DNA of 64,000 nt from DAIOEK01 sp963828285 (GTDB lineage: Bacteria > Chloroflexota > Anaerolineae > Anaerolineales > Anaerolineaceae). The notes under the pieces were generated by a model. It worked only from the letters and a program-made list of their open reading frames with translations. It did not search any database and was not told the DNA's origin. The position numbers were made by a program, and so were the translations under genes. Shown piece by piece: positions 24,371 through 33,492 of this stretch. The stretch spans positions 434,001 through 498,000 of the forward strand of contig CAWHEB010000002.1 in the NCBI GenBank assembly GCA_963828285.1, read 5' to 3'. Each line of letters opens with the position of its first letter. The first letter of the stretch is position 1.

Positions 24371-26113
24371 TTATCGTCCAACCAAACCCATACCATTGAT
24401 GATCGTATTGAGCATTTCATCGACCACATTCATTAATCTCGCCGCAGCTTCAAATGCTTTTTGGGCTTTGACCATATTTGCTGCTTCTTCATTTAAGTTT
24501 ACCCCGCCAATGGATAACCTCTGGTTATTAACCACATCAGCCACGGTGCCTCTATCTTTCGCGTTGACGACCGCGCGTTTCACTGTCAGTCCAAACTCGG
24601 CTGTTCTGGATGAATAATACTCGTTGATGGTATTCAGACCGGTATTGAGTAGTTTTTCTGACCGGACTATGGAAATCAACCGGGCTAATTCTCCATCTCC
24701 AGCGGCATTCGGAGTTGACGATACTGCCAATAAATTGGAATTATTCAGGATATTCGAATTTATCCGCAATGAAAGAGCATCTGTGCCAGTGAAAAAATCC
24801 TGTTGTTGAGTGAAAACTGCCTGAGCAGCTCCTGACCCAAATGCGGCTGTGGAATAAAGTGAAGCATTGGATCCAAAAGTAATTGTTAACCCTCGGCCAG
24901 TGTCATAACTTACTGGAGCGCCAGTACTGGCAGGTATATCCTGGAATGTATTGGAATAACCAGACCCATCGGATAATCGAACGTTCACCGGTGTGCCTGT
25001 TGAATCTACTACTCTGAATTGCCAGTTCGTACCATTAAAAGCAGTCTCAACAAAAGTGTTCCCATTAGCGAGTTCAGTTTGACCGCTATCCAACACCCCT
25101 GCTCCGAACCCGGTGATAGTGGATGCAATCGTAGACGTCGTAACCACTTTACCCGATGCAAATCCGGAACTATGTAATTCGTTTACTCTAATTCTCAGAG
25201 CATTCGCAAGATTATTCAGCGTTTCCATTTGATCGTCCAGAGAATTGTCTCTGGTATCCAGAATCCCAGCCAATTCACCTGACCGGGGAACAACTACTTT
25301 TCCATCTGACCAAACGACCTCAAGGAAATTGTGATTTGCTGCGTCAGGTTGGGTAACCATATCAAAAGTATGATCACCTTGCACTAATGTATGACCATTT
25401 ACATTTACGATGACTTCACCGTTCGGCTGACTCGTAGATGTTGCCCCGGATAATTCCGCCAATCGGTCCAACAACACTGCGCGTTGATCCATTAAGTCAT
25501 TTGGTTGTTCATCCAGGGATATAACTCTGGCAATCTGCGCATTTAGAAGCGCTACTTGATCTGCTGCCTGATTGATCTCATTGACCCGCTGAGTGAGTTG
25601 CCCATCCTGGTCCATTTGTAGTTGATAAACCATTAACGCACGTGAATTTATGGCTTTGGTTAATGAGCTTGCCACATCAAGTACTTCGGCGCGTAATGCA
25701 GTATTACTTGGATCAACACTTAACCTCTGCCATCCACCCCAAAAGTTATCCAAATTTATATTTAGGCTGTTGGTTCCCATTTCCGCAAATTGACCTTCAA
25801 GCTGACTTAGCACCTCAGCCTGTATACCATGTTGTTTTGCAGATTGGATCTCATATCGATATCGTGTGTCGTAAAAATCAGTACTAAATCGGCGGATACT
25901 GTCAACAGAAACTCCGGTTCCTAGTTGTCCAACCCCCATCGCGTAAGTGGCACCCTGATTGGAGTATGCAGGACCAGATTTCAATACAACTTCCTGACGA
26001 CGGTAACCAGGTGTATTGACATTTGCCACATTATGCTCAATAACCTCCACAGCTGCCTGATGGCTGAGGAGGGATTGTAGAGCTAAACTAACGCCTGCGA
26101 ATAAGTTCGGCAT
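24371..26113 (-). CDS. flgK: Flagellar hook-associated protein FlgK (HAP1)
   Basis: FlgK forms the first junction layer on the hook. The 580-residue protein has the N-terminal hook motif (AVEVIEHNVANVNTPGYRRQEV near 21-42), FWGGWQRLSVDPSNTALR near 124-141, and the C-terminal LNEEAANMVKAQKAFEAAARLMNVVDEML. Residues ~334-436 are an extra beta-rich segment (GFGAGVLDSGQTEL, QFRVVDSTGTPVNV, DTGRGLTITFG) closely similar to the insert in FliD here. It follows flgN by 21 bases, so chaperone and client are made together. Confidence 0.95.
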   Translation of the reverse strand: MPNLFAGVSLALQSLLSHQAAVEVIEHNVANVNTPGYRRQEVVLKSGPAYSNQGATYAMGVGQLGTGVSVDSIRRFSTDFYDTRYRYEIQSAKQHGIQAEVLSQLEGQFAEMGTNSLNINLDNFWGGWQRLSVDPSNTALRAEVLDVASSLTKAINSRALMVYQLQMDQDGQLTQRVNEINQAADQVALLNAQIARVISLDEQPNDLMDQRAVLLDRLAELSGATSTSQPNGEVIVNVNGHTLVQGDHTFDMVTQPDAANHNFLEVVWSDGKVVVPRSGELAGILDTRDNSLDDQMETLNNLANALRIRVNELHSSGFASGKVVTTSTIASTITGFGAGVLDSGQTELANGNTFVETAFNGTNWQFRVVDSTGTPVNVRLSDGSGYSNTFQDIPASTGAPVSYDTGRGLTITFGSNASLYSTAAFGSGAAQAVFTQQQDFFTGTDALSLRINSNILNNSNLLAVSSTPNAAGDGELARLISIVRSEKLLNTGLNTINEYYSSRTAEFGLTVKRAVVNAKDRGTVADVVNNQRLSIGGVNLNEEAANMVKAQKAFEAAARLMNVVDEMLNTIINGMGLVGR

Positions 26114-26134
26114 ATTAAACCTGACTGGTCCTCA

Positions 26135-26656
26135 TCATGCAGAATGCTCTCTCCCCCACGCTGGGGTTTGTTCAACTGAAGGGGTTGCTCCCGGTGGAGA
26201 ATAAGCACTCTGATTTTGATAAAAACCGAATAAGAACGCCTTGGCTGACTCAATCCAATCTAAGGCTGTGGTCGCCATGGCGCGGTTGCCGTAATTTAAA
26301 TCGCGTGCCTGCCCGACAAGCATCGCAATTCCCTCACTGAGCCGATTCATACGAGCAGCAGTTGAGGGGTCTAGCCAGGGAAGTATTTCTCCGAGCGAAG
26401 AGCTCTGGGTTTGAATACCTAATTCCCGTGAACATTCCTGCACGATTGTGCGTCTTTTTTCTTCCAGCAGGGAGAGTTGATCGAGCACAGCTTCTTTCTT
26501 TTCGACCAGATTCATCAAATCGCTTGTATCTCCTGCAGGGAGAAAAGTACGTTCCTCTCTGGTTATCGCGATCAGGTTTTGTATGAGGCGAAATTCCTGG
26601 ACAAGCAAATCTTCCAGTACAGTGAGAAGGGTGCGGACACGGGTTGTTTCAGGCAT
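26135..26656 (-). CDS. flgN: FlgN-family export chaperone
   Basis: FlgN is the cytoplasmic chaperone for FlgK and FlgL. The 173-residue protein is helical throughout, with the typical start LLTVLEDLLVQEFRLIQNLIAITREERTFL and a KKEAVLDQLSLLEEKRRTIV heptad stretch near 50-70. The Pro/Gln-rich tail (~150-173) is probably disordered. Conservation in this family is weak; the call rests on helical profile plus position between flgM and flgK. Confidence 0.85.
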   Translation of the reverse strand: MPETTRVRTLLTVLEDLLVQEFRLIQNLIAITREERTFLPAGDTSDLMNLVEKKEAVLDQLSLLEEKRRTIVQECSRELGIQTQSSSLGEILPWLDPSTAARMNRLSEGIAMLVGQARDLNYGNRAMATTALDWIESAKAFLFGFYQNQSAYSPPGATPSVEQTPAWGREHSA

Positions 26657-26662
26657 GGACTA

Positions 26663-26959
26663 TTATCCTTTTAGATCAATATTCCCCAACATCTTTTTTG
26701 CGAGTTGGTCATATGGAATTTCATACTTGCCCTGTTGGATCTGCTCCTTCAGGTCTTCTACTTTTTTTGTATCTTCAGCAGAAGTTTTATCCAGTTCAGC
26801 GCGAGCTTTAGCGAGCAGCTTTGCTTTTTCAGAAAGTTCAGCTCGGTCACGCTGTGGTTCAACATTTGATTTTTCCACTGAGCGTTGTTTATCTGCCTGT
26901 TGTGCAGATTCAGCGCGGTTAGTTTGTAGTGGATTTAGTGATTGATGTTCGATTTTCAT
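26663..26959 (-). CDS. flgM: Anti-sigma-28 factor FlgM
   Basis: FlgM binds FliA and is exported once the hook is complete, releasing late transcription. The 98-residue protein has a disordered, Gln/Asn/Arg-rich first half and the C-terminal sigma-binding helices (KVEDLKEQIQQGKYEIPYDQLAKKML). A GGAGG site lies about 11 bases before the ATG. It is the first gene of the flgM-flgN-flgK-flgL-csrA group, behind a likely sigma-28 promoter at 27015-27041, which would make a negative feedback loop on FliA. Confidence 0.93.
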   Translation of the reverse strand: MKIEHQSLNPLQTNRAESAQQADKQRSVEKSNVEPQRDRAELSEKAKLLAKARAELDKTSAEDTKKVEDLKEQIQQGKYEIPYDQLAKKMLGNIDLKG

Positions 26960-27014
26960 ACTCGGTCTTCCTCCAGTTAAATTCGGGCAGGAAATAATTT
27001 AGCCTGTAGTAAGG

Positions 27015-27041
27015 TTATCGTCATTCTACTGGAGAACTTAA
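27015..27041 (-). promoter_or_regulatory. Probable sigma-28 promoter of flgM operon
   Basis: Read on the minus strand: TTAA (27041-27038), 15 bases, GACGATAA (27022-27015). Both elements are one base from the consensus. The -35 overlaps the end of flgG. It lies about 55 bases upstream of flgM, and flgM-flgKL operons are classic sigma-28 targets. Confidence 0.6.
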
Positions 27042-27778
27042 GCTTTCCGAACATGGATCGCCTGCGATAACATCGTGTCTGTAGCTTGGAAAATTCGTGT
27101 GGACAACTGGAATCCACGTTGTAAGGTGATCAAATGAGTCATTTCTTCAGCCATATTGATATTTGATTCCTCAAGAGTTGATTGCATGAGTGTACCGTAA
27201 TTTGGTGACCCGGGTACTCCTGAGGTTGCCTTGCCGGAGTTTACTGTTTCGACATAAACATTGTTCCCGTTGATTTGCAAACCTGTGGGATTCGGGAAAC
27301 GTGACAATGGAATACTCCCGGCATCGTTCCAGTTATCTCCTACTTTGACCCTCACAACTCCATTTTCCTGGATTTGAACTTCCTCCGCATCCAGAGGGAT
27401 GGTTCCTGTCCATACAACAGGGTAACCACTGGGGGTCACAAGACGGTTGGCAGCATCAAGTTGGAATTGTCCATCACGAGTGTAGCCGACTTTTCCTGCA
27501 CCTAAAGTCACAGCGAAGAAACCATCACCTTGAATAGCCACGTCCAGTTGATTCCCGGTCGTCCTTATCGAACCTTGCCGAGTATCGATCTGAGTTGATA
27601 CCTGGTGGACACCCTCATAATTCAGCTTATCCAACAGTTCCTGGAAATTCGCTCTGGAGCTTTTGTAGCCGATGGTGTTGCCATTGGACACATTGCCAGA
27701 AACCACATCCAGATCATTCATTTTTGACAACATATCCATTCGGGAGATATTAAGAATATGAAACAATGATATAGCCAT
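27038..27778 (-). CDS. flgG: Distal rod protein FlgG
   Basis: FlgG builds the distal rod. The 246-residue protein has the rod motif LSKMNDLDVVSGNVSNGNTIGYKSSRANFQELL near 18-50, a central TGNQLDVAIQGDGFFAV segment, and the C-terminal helix (TLEESNINMAEEMTHLITLQRGFQLSTRIFQATDTML). Its N-terminal extension (MAISLFHILNISRMD) is unlike the usual MIRSLYTAASG start. It is encoded 16 bases after the flgF-like gene, with a GGAGG-type site. FlgF and FlgG here correspond to FlhO/FlhP of Bacillus. Confidence 0.88.
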   Translation of the reverse strand: MAISLFHILNISRMDMLSKMNDLDVVSGNVSNGNTIGYKSSRANFQELLDKLNYEGVHQVSTQIDTRQGSIRTTGNQLDVAIQGDGFFAVTLGAGKVGYTRDGQFQLDAANRLVTPSGYPVVWTGTIPLDAEEVQIQENGVVRVKVGDNWNDAGSIPLSRFPNPTGLQINGNNVYVETVNSGKATSGVPGSPNYGTLMQSTLEESNINMAEEMTHLITLQRGFQLSTRIFQATDTMLSQAIHVRKA

Positions 27779-27794
27779 ATTTAGCCTCCTTGCC

Positions 27795-28553
27795 TTATCC
27801 TATTCGACCCAATGAAGCGATCGCTTTGCCTAATAATTCATCCTGATTGGAAACTAGCTGCTGGGCTGCTTCATAGGATCGTGTTACCTCCACTAGTTGA
27901 GTCATCAGCTGGGTGGGATTTGAATTTGACATTTCCAAATAAGATTGAACGATGGATCCTTTTTCAGTACCGGTTGGGTTGCCCTTCGCAGCAAAAGTAT
28001 TTTCCCCATCCCGGGTCAATTCAAGTTTCTGATCCTTGAAAGAGAAGATTCCTATCTGTCCAGCAGCCGTGCCATTGACAGTAATTGCACCATCCGGACC
28101 AATTCCAACCTCACCATCAGCAATTTTGATTGGACCACCAGATGCGCTCAGGACATTAAAACCGTTTACTGTAACCAGTGAACCATTAGCATCCCGCAGA
28201 AATCTGCCATCGCGGGTATAACGATCGCCATCCGGTGTTTTGACTCGAAAGAATCCCGCTCCATCAATCGCCAGATCCAGTGGATTACCGGTGCTTTTCA
28301 ATCCACCCTGCTGATAATCCGTTATATCGGGGACTATCTCGACACCCAACCCCAGGTTACCAATATGATTAACGATCTCCATGGGATCGTTTGGATCCAC
28401 CTGATTGATTCCAGTTTGAACAAAATCATCCAGAGAAGTAAGTACTTGCTTGAATCCCGGAGTCTCCAGATTTGATACATCATGCGCAATTGCTTGCTGG
28501 CGGTACATTCCTGCTAACATAGCCGAAGCTGCTGCATACAATCCTTTGATCAT
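27795..28553 (-). CDS. flgF: Rod protein FlgF
   Basis: A 252-residue rod-family protein with start MIKGLYAAASAMLAGMYRQQAIAHDVSNLETPGFKQ, central TGNPLDLAIDGAGFFRV and a C-terminal YLEMSNSNPTQLMTQLVEVTRSYEAAQQLV. These are shared by FlgF and FlgG; I call it FlgF because it precedes the FlgG-like gene and has the Bacillus FlhO-like beginning. The two could be assigned the other way round. It follows the 28565 gene by 11 bases. Confidence 0.85.
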   Translation of the reverse strand: MIKGLYAAASAMLAGMYRQQAIAHDVSNLETPGFKQVLTSLDDFVQTGINQVDPNDPMEIVNHIGNLGLGVEIVPDITDYQQGGLKSTGNPLDLAIDGAGFFRVKTPDGDRYTRDGRFLRDANGSLVTVNGFNVLSASGGPIKIADGEVGIGPDGAITVNGTAAGQIGIFSFKDQKLELTRDGENTFAAKGNPTGTEKGSIVQSYLEMSNSNPTQLMTQLVEVTRSYEAAQQLVSNQDELLGKAIASLGRIG

Positions 28554-28564
28554 GATCCTTCTCC

Positions 28565-28957
28565 TTACTTTCCACCAACAGATAAAATGAGTCGAACTTC
28601 ATCCCGGGTCATTCCCATTTGCCGGGCAATATCGACATCCATCATGTTACTGGCAGACATCGATCGGACAATTTGATTCCGTTCAGCAATATTATTGGAA
28701 GGCATAACCCTTTGCGATGCGCTCGTAGATTTTGCCGCATTGAGCAATGTCTGAAAATCATTTTGAGCCATCATCCCACTTGGTTTGTTTGGGGTTGTAG
28801 CCGGATGAGTAGTATGTACTAATCCTCTGAGATCTTCTGCAACAGGTGAGAATTTTTTTGCCTGGGCATTTTTACCTTGAGCTAATGCGGTTTCCCTTGC
28901 CAGTTGAACCAGGTTAAGAGTATCTGTAAGCAATCCTGGAATAATAGTGTTAGACAC
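28565..28957 (-). CDS. Uncharacterised protein downstream of fliA (SwrB position)
   Basis: I do not recognise a named family. The 130-residue protein has a GTG start at 28957 with AAGGAGG just upstream, and overlaps the fliA end by 8 bases. There is a polar linker in the middle (~45-85). The C-terminal ~35 residues (MDVDIARQMGMTRDEVRLILSVGGK) look like a small helix-turn-helix of the type seen at the end of YlxL/SwrB-like proteins, which are encoded directly after sigD in Bacillus. A regulatory role in flagellar assembly is inferred from position and this tail only. Confidence 0.65.
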   Translation of the reverse strand: MSNTIIPGLLTDTLNLVQLARETALAQGKNAQAKKFSPVAEDLRGLVHTTHPATTPNKPSGMMAQNDFQTLLNAAKSTSASQRVMPSNNIAERNQIVRSMSASNMMDVDIARQMGMTRDEVRLILSVGGK

Positions 28958-29717
28958 GGGTACCTCCTTGCGACAATATGGATTGCAGACTCAAAACTGC
29001 ACGTGCATGAAGCTGACAGGCACGTGATTCTGAGACACCCAGCACGCTTCCAATTTCTTTTAAAGTTAATTCTTCATAGTAATACAAGGATAAAACTGTT
29101 CTTTCTCTCTCTGGTAATTCCTGTAATGCGATAACAAGACGGTTTTTCATATCCTTTTCGCCAACAAGTTCCGATGGATCAGTCTGGTTTTCATCCGCCA
29201 GAGTTTCATATAATGAGGATTCATTCTCATCGTCTACGTCAATGACCGCGTCCAAACTGATGATGACACGGCTTGAATCAACCAGAGATTGTTGAATTTT
29301 TGCCACATCCATGCCTAGATGATCAGCCAGTTCTTGATCTGTTGGTGGGCGCTGATTTTGATCGCTCAATTGCGTAATTGCAGACCGAATATCCCGTGCG
29401 CGGTGCCGGGCAGTCCGGGATAACCAATCCAATGACCGCAGATAATCCAATATTTTTCCGCGGATTCGGAATGTTGCATAGGTGCTGAATTGGGTATTGA
29501 AGGTCGGATCATACCGGTCAACGGCTTCGATCAGACCTAATAATCCCTGATTTACCAGATCTTCATAATCGTTGCTCAAATCTTGGGATATTCCCAATCT
29601 GCCAAGAACAAAATGCACAAGGGAAACATACCTCAGAACCAGCTCTTCCCTAGCCTCTGTGGAGCGGCTGGTAACGAATTTGCTAAGCAGATCAGTCTCA
29701 GTGAACTGGGTTTCCAT
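28950..29717 (-). CDS. fliA: Flagellar sigma factor FliA (sigma-28/SigD)
   Basis: FliA directs RNA polymerase to late flagellar and chemotaxis promoters. The 255-residue protein has region 2 (DYEDLVNQGLLGLIEAVDRYDPTFNTQFSTYATFRIRGKILDYLRSLDWL, ~50-99), region 3 (ELADHLGMDVAKIQQSL) and a region 4 helix-turn-helix (LTLKEIGSVLGVSESRACQLHARAVLSL). Group 3 sigma length is as expected. It lies 7 bases after the 29725 membrane-protein gene and overlaps the next gene. Its antagonist FlgM is encoded about 2 kb downstream. Confidence 0.96.
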   Translation of the reverse strand: METQFTETDLLSKFVTSRSTEAREELVLRYVSLVHFVLGRLGISQDLSNDYEDLVNQGLLGLIEAVDRYDPTFNTQFSTYATFRIRGKILDYLRSLDWLSRTARHRARDIRSAITQLSDQNQRPPTDQELADHLGMDVAKIQQSLVDSSRVIISLDAVIDVDDENESSLYETLADENQTDPSELVGEKDMKNRLVIALQELPERERTVLSLYYYEELTLKEIGSVLGVSESRACQLHARAVLSLQSILSQGGTRV

Positions 29718-29724
29718 GATTTAT

Positions 29725-30075
29725 CTAACCGTTATACTCTCTTGTTGTATCTGCTGCTGATTGCACATTGATCTCATCCTGTCTTTCTTTTAACAAACTC
29801 CCGGCAAGATCCAGAGATCCTCTTGCAATCATCCAATAAAACAGCCAAAGGACCAAACCTACTGCCAACATAGCTGAACCAGCCCGAATGGCGCACCAGA
29901 TAAAACTGGCACCATTAATATAGGAAACAACGAAAACTGATACTCCAAGCAAGGTGATGATGAAATTAGAAAATGTGCTAACAACTTCCCAAAGGGCAGG
30001 AAGACGTGTTCCTTTCGGTGCGCGTGGTAGGTTTTGCTCTTTTTTCTTAGTGTCGCTGGTTTTTGCTGCGCTCAT
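29725..30075 (-). CDS. Small two-TM membrane protein between flhF and fliA
   Basis: I do not recognise this 116-residue protein. A basic, Pro-containing N-terminus (~1-28) is followed by two probable membrane helices (~34-53 FSNFIITLLGVSVFVVSYI and ~62-83 IRAGSAMLAVGLVLWLFYW) and a charged C-terminal tail. Its start overlaps the flhF stop by 4 bases (ATGA), so it is translationally coupled to flhF. In many operons this slot holds flhG (MinD-like), which is not present. A flagellar role is inferred only from the coupling. Confidence 0.7.
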   Translation of the reverse strand: MSAAKTSDTKKKEQNLPRAPKGTRLPALWEVVSTFSNFIITLLGVSVFVVSYINGASFIWCAIRAGSAMLAVGLVLWLFYWMIARGSLDLAGSLLKERQDEINVQSAADTTREYNG

Positions 30076-31376
30076 CCGACACTTCCTTCACCGAACATAG
30101 CAGCGACTATTCGTTCGGGCTCTCCAGGGTGGAGTTTGCCTAATACTTGCGATCCATCTGTAAAATAGTGAGCTGGCAGACGGGTTTTTTGTAATAATTG
30201 GTAGACATCTCCATAGCTGTACGTCTCATCCATTTTAGTGATGATCAATCCCTTGAGTTTAAATGGTTGGAAAGTCAAGACTGCCTGCTCCAGGTCAGCC
30301 AGCTTGGTCGTTGCTGGTGCAGTAAGGTAGAGAGAGCGGTTAGTCACTTCATTTAAGAATGAACCAACCTCGGTTACCTTGGATTCATCCAGCATATTTA
30401 CTCCCGGAGTATCGATAATGATGAGATCCGCGTCGTGCTGTTCACGAACGGTCTCACCCAATTCCTGTGGTGTATAGGCAAAAAACAAAGGAACCTGTAT
30501 TACATCAGTATAAGTTCGGGTCTCCGCAATAGCCCCTGCCCGGATGGTATCTGCACAAATCCAGACCACTTTTTTTGATAAGGTGTGCGAATAAAATGCT
30601 GCCAATTTTGCACACGTGCTCGTTTTTCCACTGCCTGAAGCACCAATGATACACATTACGCGAGATTGAATCACTGCCATTGAGTTCTTTTGCGGACGTA
30701 ACGACACAGCCAATTGTTTCATCATATACTTTTGTAAACGGTATTGGTCATGAAGTACTGTTGGATTCAAGGTCTCTATGTTGGTTGATATGAGATGTTC
30801 AACAAACTCCGCATCCAATCCCTGACGAAGCAGCAGCCTTTCAATCGATTCCATCTCCGTGGAGACTGTTGAGGATCGATGAAATTGTGCTGATCTGGAC
30901 TGATGCGTTTGAAGGATCTCATCCACAATGCCACCCAGGCTTTTTACCGCCTGGTTCGTACTTTCTGAAACAGGATTCTCTTCCTCCCGATTTAGAACCG
31001 GCGGGGTCCATTTCACGGGTTCATCAGAAGATCTCTTCTGTACTGATTTTGTGTTCAATTGCTCTTTTCCTAGAAAAGGTGAAACTTGTTCAAATCCTTT
31101 TTTGGCAGCGATCGCTTCAAGAATTGCCTCGATCTCTTTTCTTCCAGGAATTGGTTGCTCCTGATCTGATGCACGAGGTGATGACTTTTGTTCATGAACC
31201 GAACTGGGTACATCGCGAGTAGCAACAACTTCCACTCCAGGCTTACTCCAAACCTGCCATGCTGGTCCACTTGGTATCTCCCTCATGGAGACAACCATTG
31301 CGTCAGGTCCAAGATCTCTCTGTATCTCCTGTAGAGCGGTCAACATATTCGGTGCGCGATAGGTTTTGGTTACCAT
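30072..31376 (-). CDS. flhF: Flagellar GTPase FlhF
   Basis: FlhF is an SRP-type GTPase that positions flagella and helps begin basal-body assembly. The 434-residue protein starts with the FlhF motif KTYRAPNMLTALQEIQRDLGPDAMVVS. It has a variable basic middle (~55-170) and a G domain with P-loop GASGSGKT at 245-252 and KMDET as the G4 region. The usual G3 DTAGR/Q is IDTPGVN here, so GTP hydrolysis chemistry may differ. It is encoded 7 bases after flhA. No flhG partner is visible in the window. Confidence 0.9.
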   Translation of the reverse strand: MVTKTYRAPNMLTALQEIQRDLGPDAMVVSMREIPSGPAWQVWSKPGVEVVATRDVPSSVHEQKSSPRASDQEQPIPGRKEIEAILEAIAAKKGFEQVSPFLGKEQLNTKSVQKRSSDEPVKWTPPVLNREEENPVSESTNQAVKSLGGIVDEILQTHQSRSAQFHRSSTVSTEMESIERLLLRQGLDAEFVEHLISTNIETLNPTVLHDQYRLQKYMMKQLAVSLRPQKNSMAVIQSRVMCIIGASGSGKTSTCAKLAAFYSHTLSKKVVWICADTIRAGAIAETRTYTDVIQVPLFFAYTPQELGETVREQHDADLIIIDTPGVNMLDESKVTEVGSFLNEVTNRSLYLTAPATTKLADLEQAVLTFQPFKLKGLIITKMDETYSYGDVYQLLQKTRLPAHYFTDGSQVLGKLHPGEPERIVAAMFGEGSVG

Positions 31377-31383
31377 AAATACC

Positions 31384-33471
31384 TCAATTCATCTCGATCA
31401 TTCCGTGGGCTTTGACCCTTGTGCCGGAACTGACTTCTGAATATGCTAATACAATAAGATTCGGCAAGCTTTGTTCGACCAATCGGCGGAATGCAAGCCT
31501 TAACTCTCGCGGACACAATAGGATCGGAATATTTCCTGTTCCTGCCAGTTTTTCCATCTGTTCACCAGTTCTGGTGATGATCATCTGGGCGAGCGATGCA
31601 TCGATTTGGAAACCGACACCCATATCCGTTGCACCCAGCGAACTTCGTAAAGCGCTTTCTAACTGAGGAGCAAGTGTGAAAACATGTAATGTGTTTGCTT
31701 CATCGCGATACAAGGTCGATAAGGTATGAGCCATGGTTTGCCGAACAGCTTCCGCGAGGATATTCGGATCGCGTGTCATGCTTGCATTGCTGGCCACCAC
31801 TTCTAAAATTCCACTGAGGTCACGGATTGGAACCCGTTCGCGAAGTAAATTCTTTAAGATTGCCTGAAAATCACTTAAGGAGATCAAATCAGGGATGACA
31901 CCTTCAACAGACGCTGGCGAGCGGGACTTCAATTGATCAAGCATCTGCTGAACCATCTGACGGCTCAACAAGTCTGGTGAGTATGAACGGATAATTTCGG
32001 TCAGGTGGGTACTCAAGACTGATAAGGGATTTACGACTGTATATCCCATGAGTTCTGCACGGCTCTGTTCTGCTTCGTTGATCCACAGAGCAGGTAACCC
32101 AAAAGCTGGTTCAGTAGTTTGTGTACCTTTCAGGTTTGGATCAGCTTCGTTACCTGGGATCGCCAGCATACTGCCCAGCATTAAGTCACCTTTGGCAATT
32201 TCCTGTCCGCGGATCTTTACCCTGTATTGCCCGGGTTGTAAGCGTAAGTTGTCGCGGATACGAACTACCGGCAAAATCAATCCCAACTCAGCCATAACCT
32301 GTCTTCGAATACCAGTTATCCGTTTCAGGAGATTGTCAGCGGCATCATTATCGATCAACGGAATTAGACTGTAGCCTATTTCCAATTCCATTGGATCGAT
32401 CACTACCATATTGAGCATATCATCCGGAGTTTCCGGTTCAGCTGATGCTGTTGGAACTAAAGCAGATGAAGAGGACTCAAGCAGTTTCTCTTTTTGTTTG
32501 AGTTTCTGTACAGAATATGCTGCTGTACCGAGCAAACCAGCAACAAAGATGAATGGCAGCTTTGGGATCCCTGGAACAAATGTTAGTAATCCAACCATGC
32601 CGGCTGCGACAGCCAAAGTATTAAAGTTGGATAATTGTCCAAAAAGATCATTACCAAGTGATTTGTCAGATGTTGACCTGGTGACTATCAAACCCGCTGC
32701 AGAAGACACCAATAACGCTGGAATTTGCACCGCGAGACCAGCACCTACTGTAAGAAGGGTATAGTTCTGTAACGCCTGGGTCACATCCATATTCTTCTGA
32801 ACCATACCGATAACAAATCCGCCGATTATATTAACCAACATGATGATGATTGCAGCAATTGAGTCACCGCGGACGAATTTGCTGGCGCCGTCCATGGCTC
32901 CGTAAAAGTCTGCTTCAGTTTCGATCTGACGGCGGCGTGCTCGTGCTTCATTCTCATCTATCAATCCTGAATTCAAATCGGCATCGATAGAAAGCTGTTT
33001 ACCAGGCATCGCATCGAGTGTAAACCTGGCGGATACTTCAGCCACACGACCCGCGCCACTATTGATTACTACGAACTGGATGATCATTAGCATGAGGAAG
33101 ATAACCACACCCACAACGTAGTTCCCACCAACGATCATATTCCCAAATGTTTCTACCACCTTTCCTGCATTACCTTCAAGCAATATCAGTCGGCTGGTGG
33201 ACATATTGATACCTAACCGGAATAGTGTAATGAGCAAAAGAAAGGTCGGGAATACAGAAAACTCCATTGGCGATGAGATATACATCGTCAACAGGATCAC
33301 TCCAAGCGAAAGAGCCAGGTTCAGCGCTATCAACAGATCGACTGCGACTGCTGGCAATGGGATGATCAATAAAGCGACGATCAAGATCAAACCAAAAGCC
33401 AGGGATAGATCACGCGATTTGAATAATGCGCTCAAACTGGAGATATTTGCTGGAGGAGTAATCGCTACCAT
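31384..33471 (-). CDS. flhA: Flagellar export gate protein FlhA
   Basis: FlhA forms the ring of the export gate and docks chaperone-substrate complexes. The 695-residue protein has about eight membrane helices in its first ~320 residues and the FHIPEP signature (RVAEVSARFTLDAMPGKQLSIDADLNSGLI near 142-171). The cytoplasmic C-terminal domain (~360-695) includes LILPVVRIRDN and PDLISLSDFQAILKNLLRERVPIRDL. The length is standard. It starts 21 bases after the flhB stop on the same transcript. Confidence 0.97.
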   Translation of the reverse strand: MVAITPPANISSLSALFKSRDLSLAFGLILIVALLIIPLPAVAVDLLIALNLALSLGVILLTMYISSPMEFSVFPTFLLLITLFRLGINMSTSRLILLEGNAGKVVETFGNMIVGGNYVVGVVIFLMLMIIQFVVINSGAGRVAEVSARFTLDAMPGKQLSIDADLNSGLIDENEARARRRQIETEADFYGAMDGASKFVRGDSIAAIIIMLVNIIGGFVIGMVQKNMDVTQALQNYTLLTVGAGLAVQIPALLVSSAAGLIVTRSTSDKSLGNDLFGQLSNFNTLAVAAGMVGLLTFVPGIPKLPFIFVAGLLGTAAYSVQKLKQKEKLLESSSSALVPTASAEPETPDDMLNMVVIDPMELEIGYSLIPLIDNDAADNLLKRITGIRRQVMAELGLILPVVRIRDNLRLQPGQYRVKIRGQEIAKGDLMLGSMLAIPGNEADPNLKGTQTTEPAFGLPALWINEAEQSRAELMGYTVVNPLSVLSTHLTEIIRSYSPDLLSRQMVQQMLDQLKSRSPASVEGVIPDLISLSDFQAILKNLLRERVPIRDLSGILEVVASNASMTRDPNILAEAVRQTMAHTLSTLYRDEANTLHVFTLAPQLESALRSSLGATDMGVGFQIDASLAQMIITRTGEQMEKLAGTGNIPILLCPRELRLAFRRLVEQSLPNLIVLAYSEVSSGTRVKAHGMIEMN

Positions 33472-33492
33472 ATCAATAAATTCCCTCTGTCA

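Noticed and set aside
24371..24397. GACGATAA on the minus strand before flgL.
   Set aside because: It coincides with the flgK stop and the -35 position reads AATG; flgL is more simply read through from flgM.
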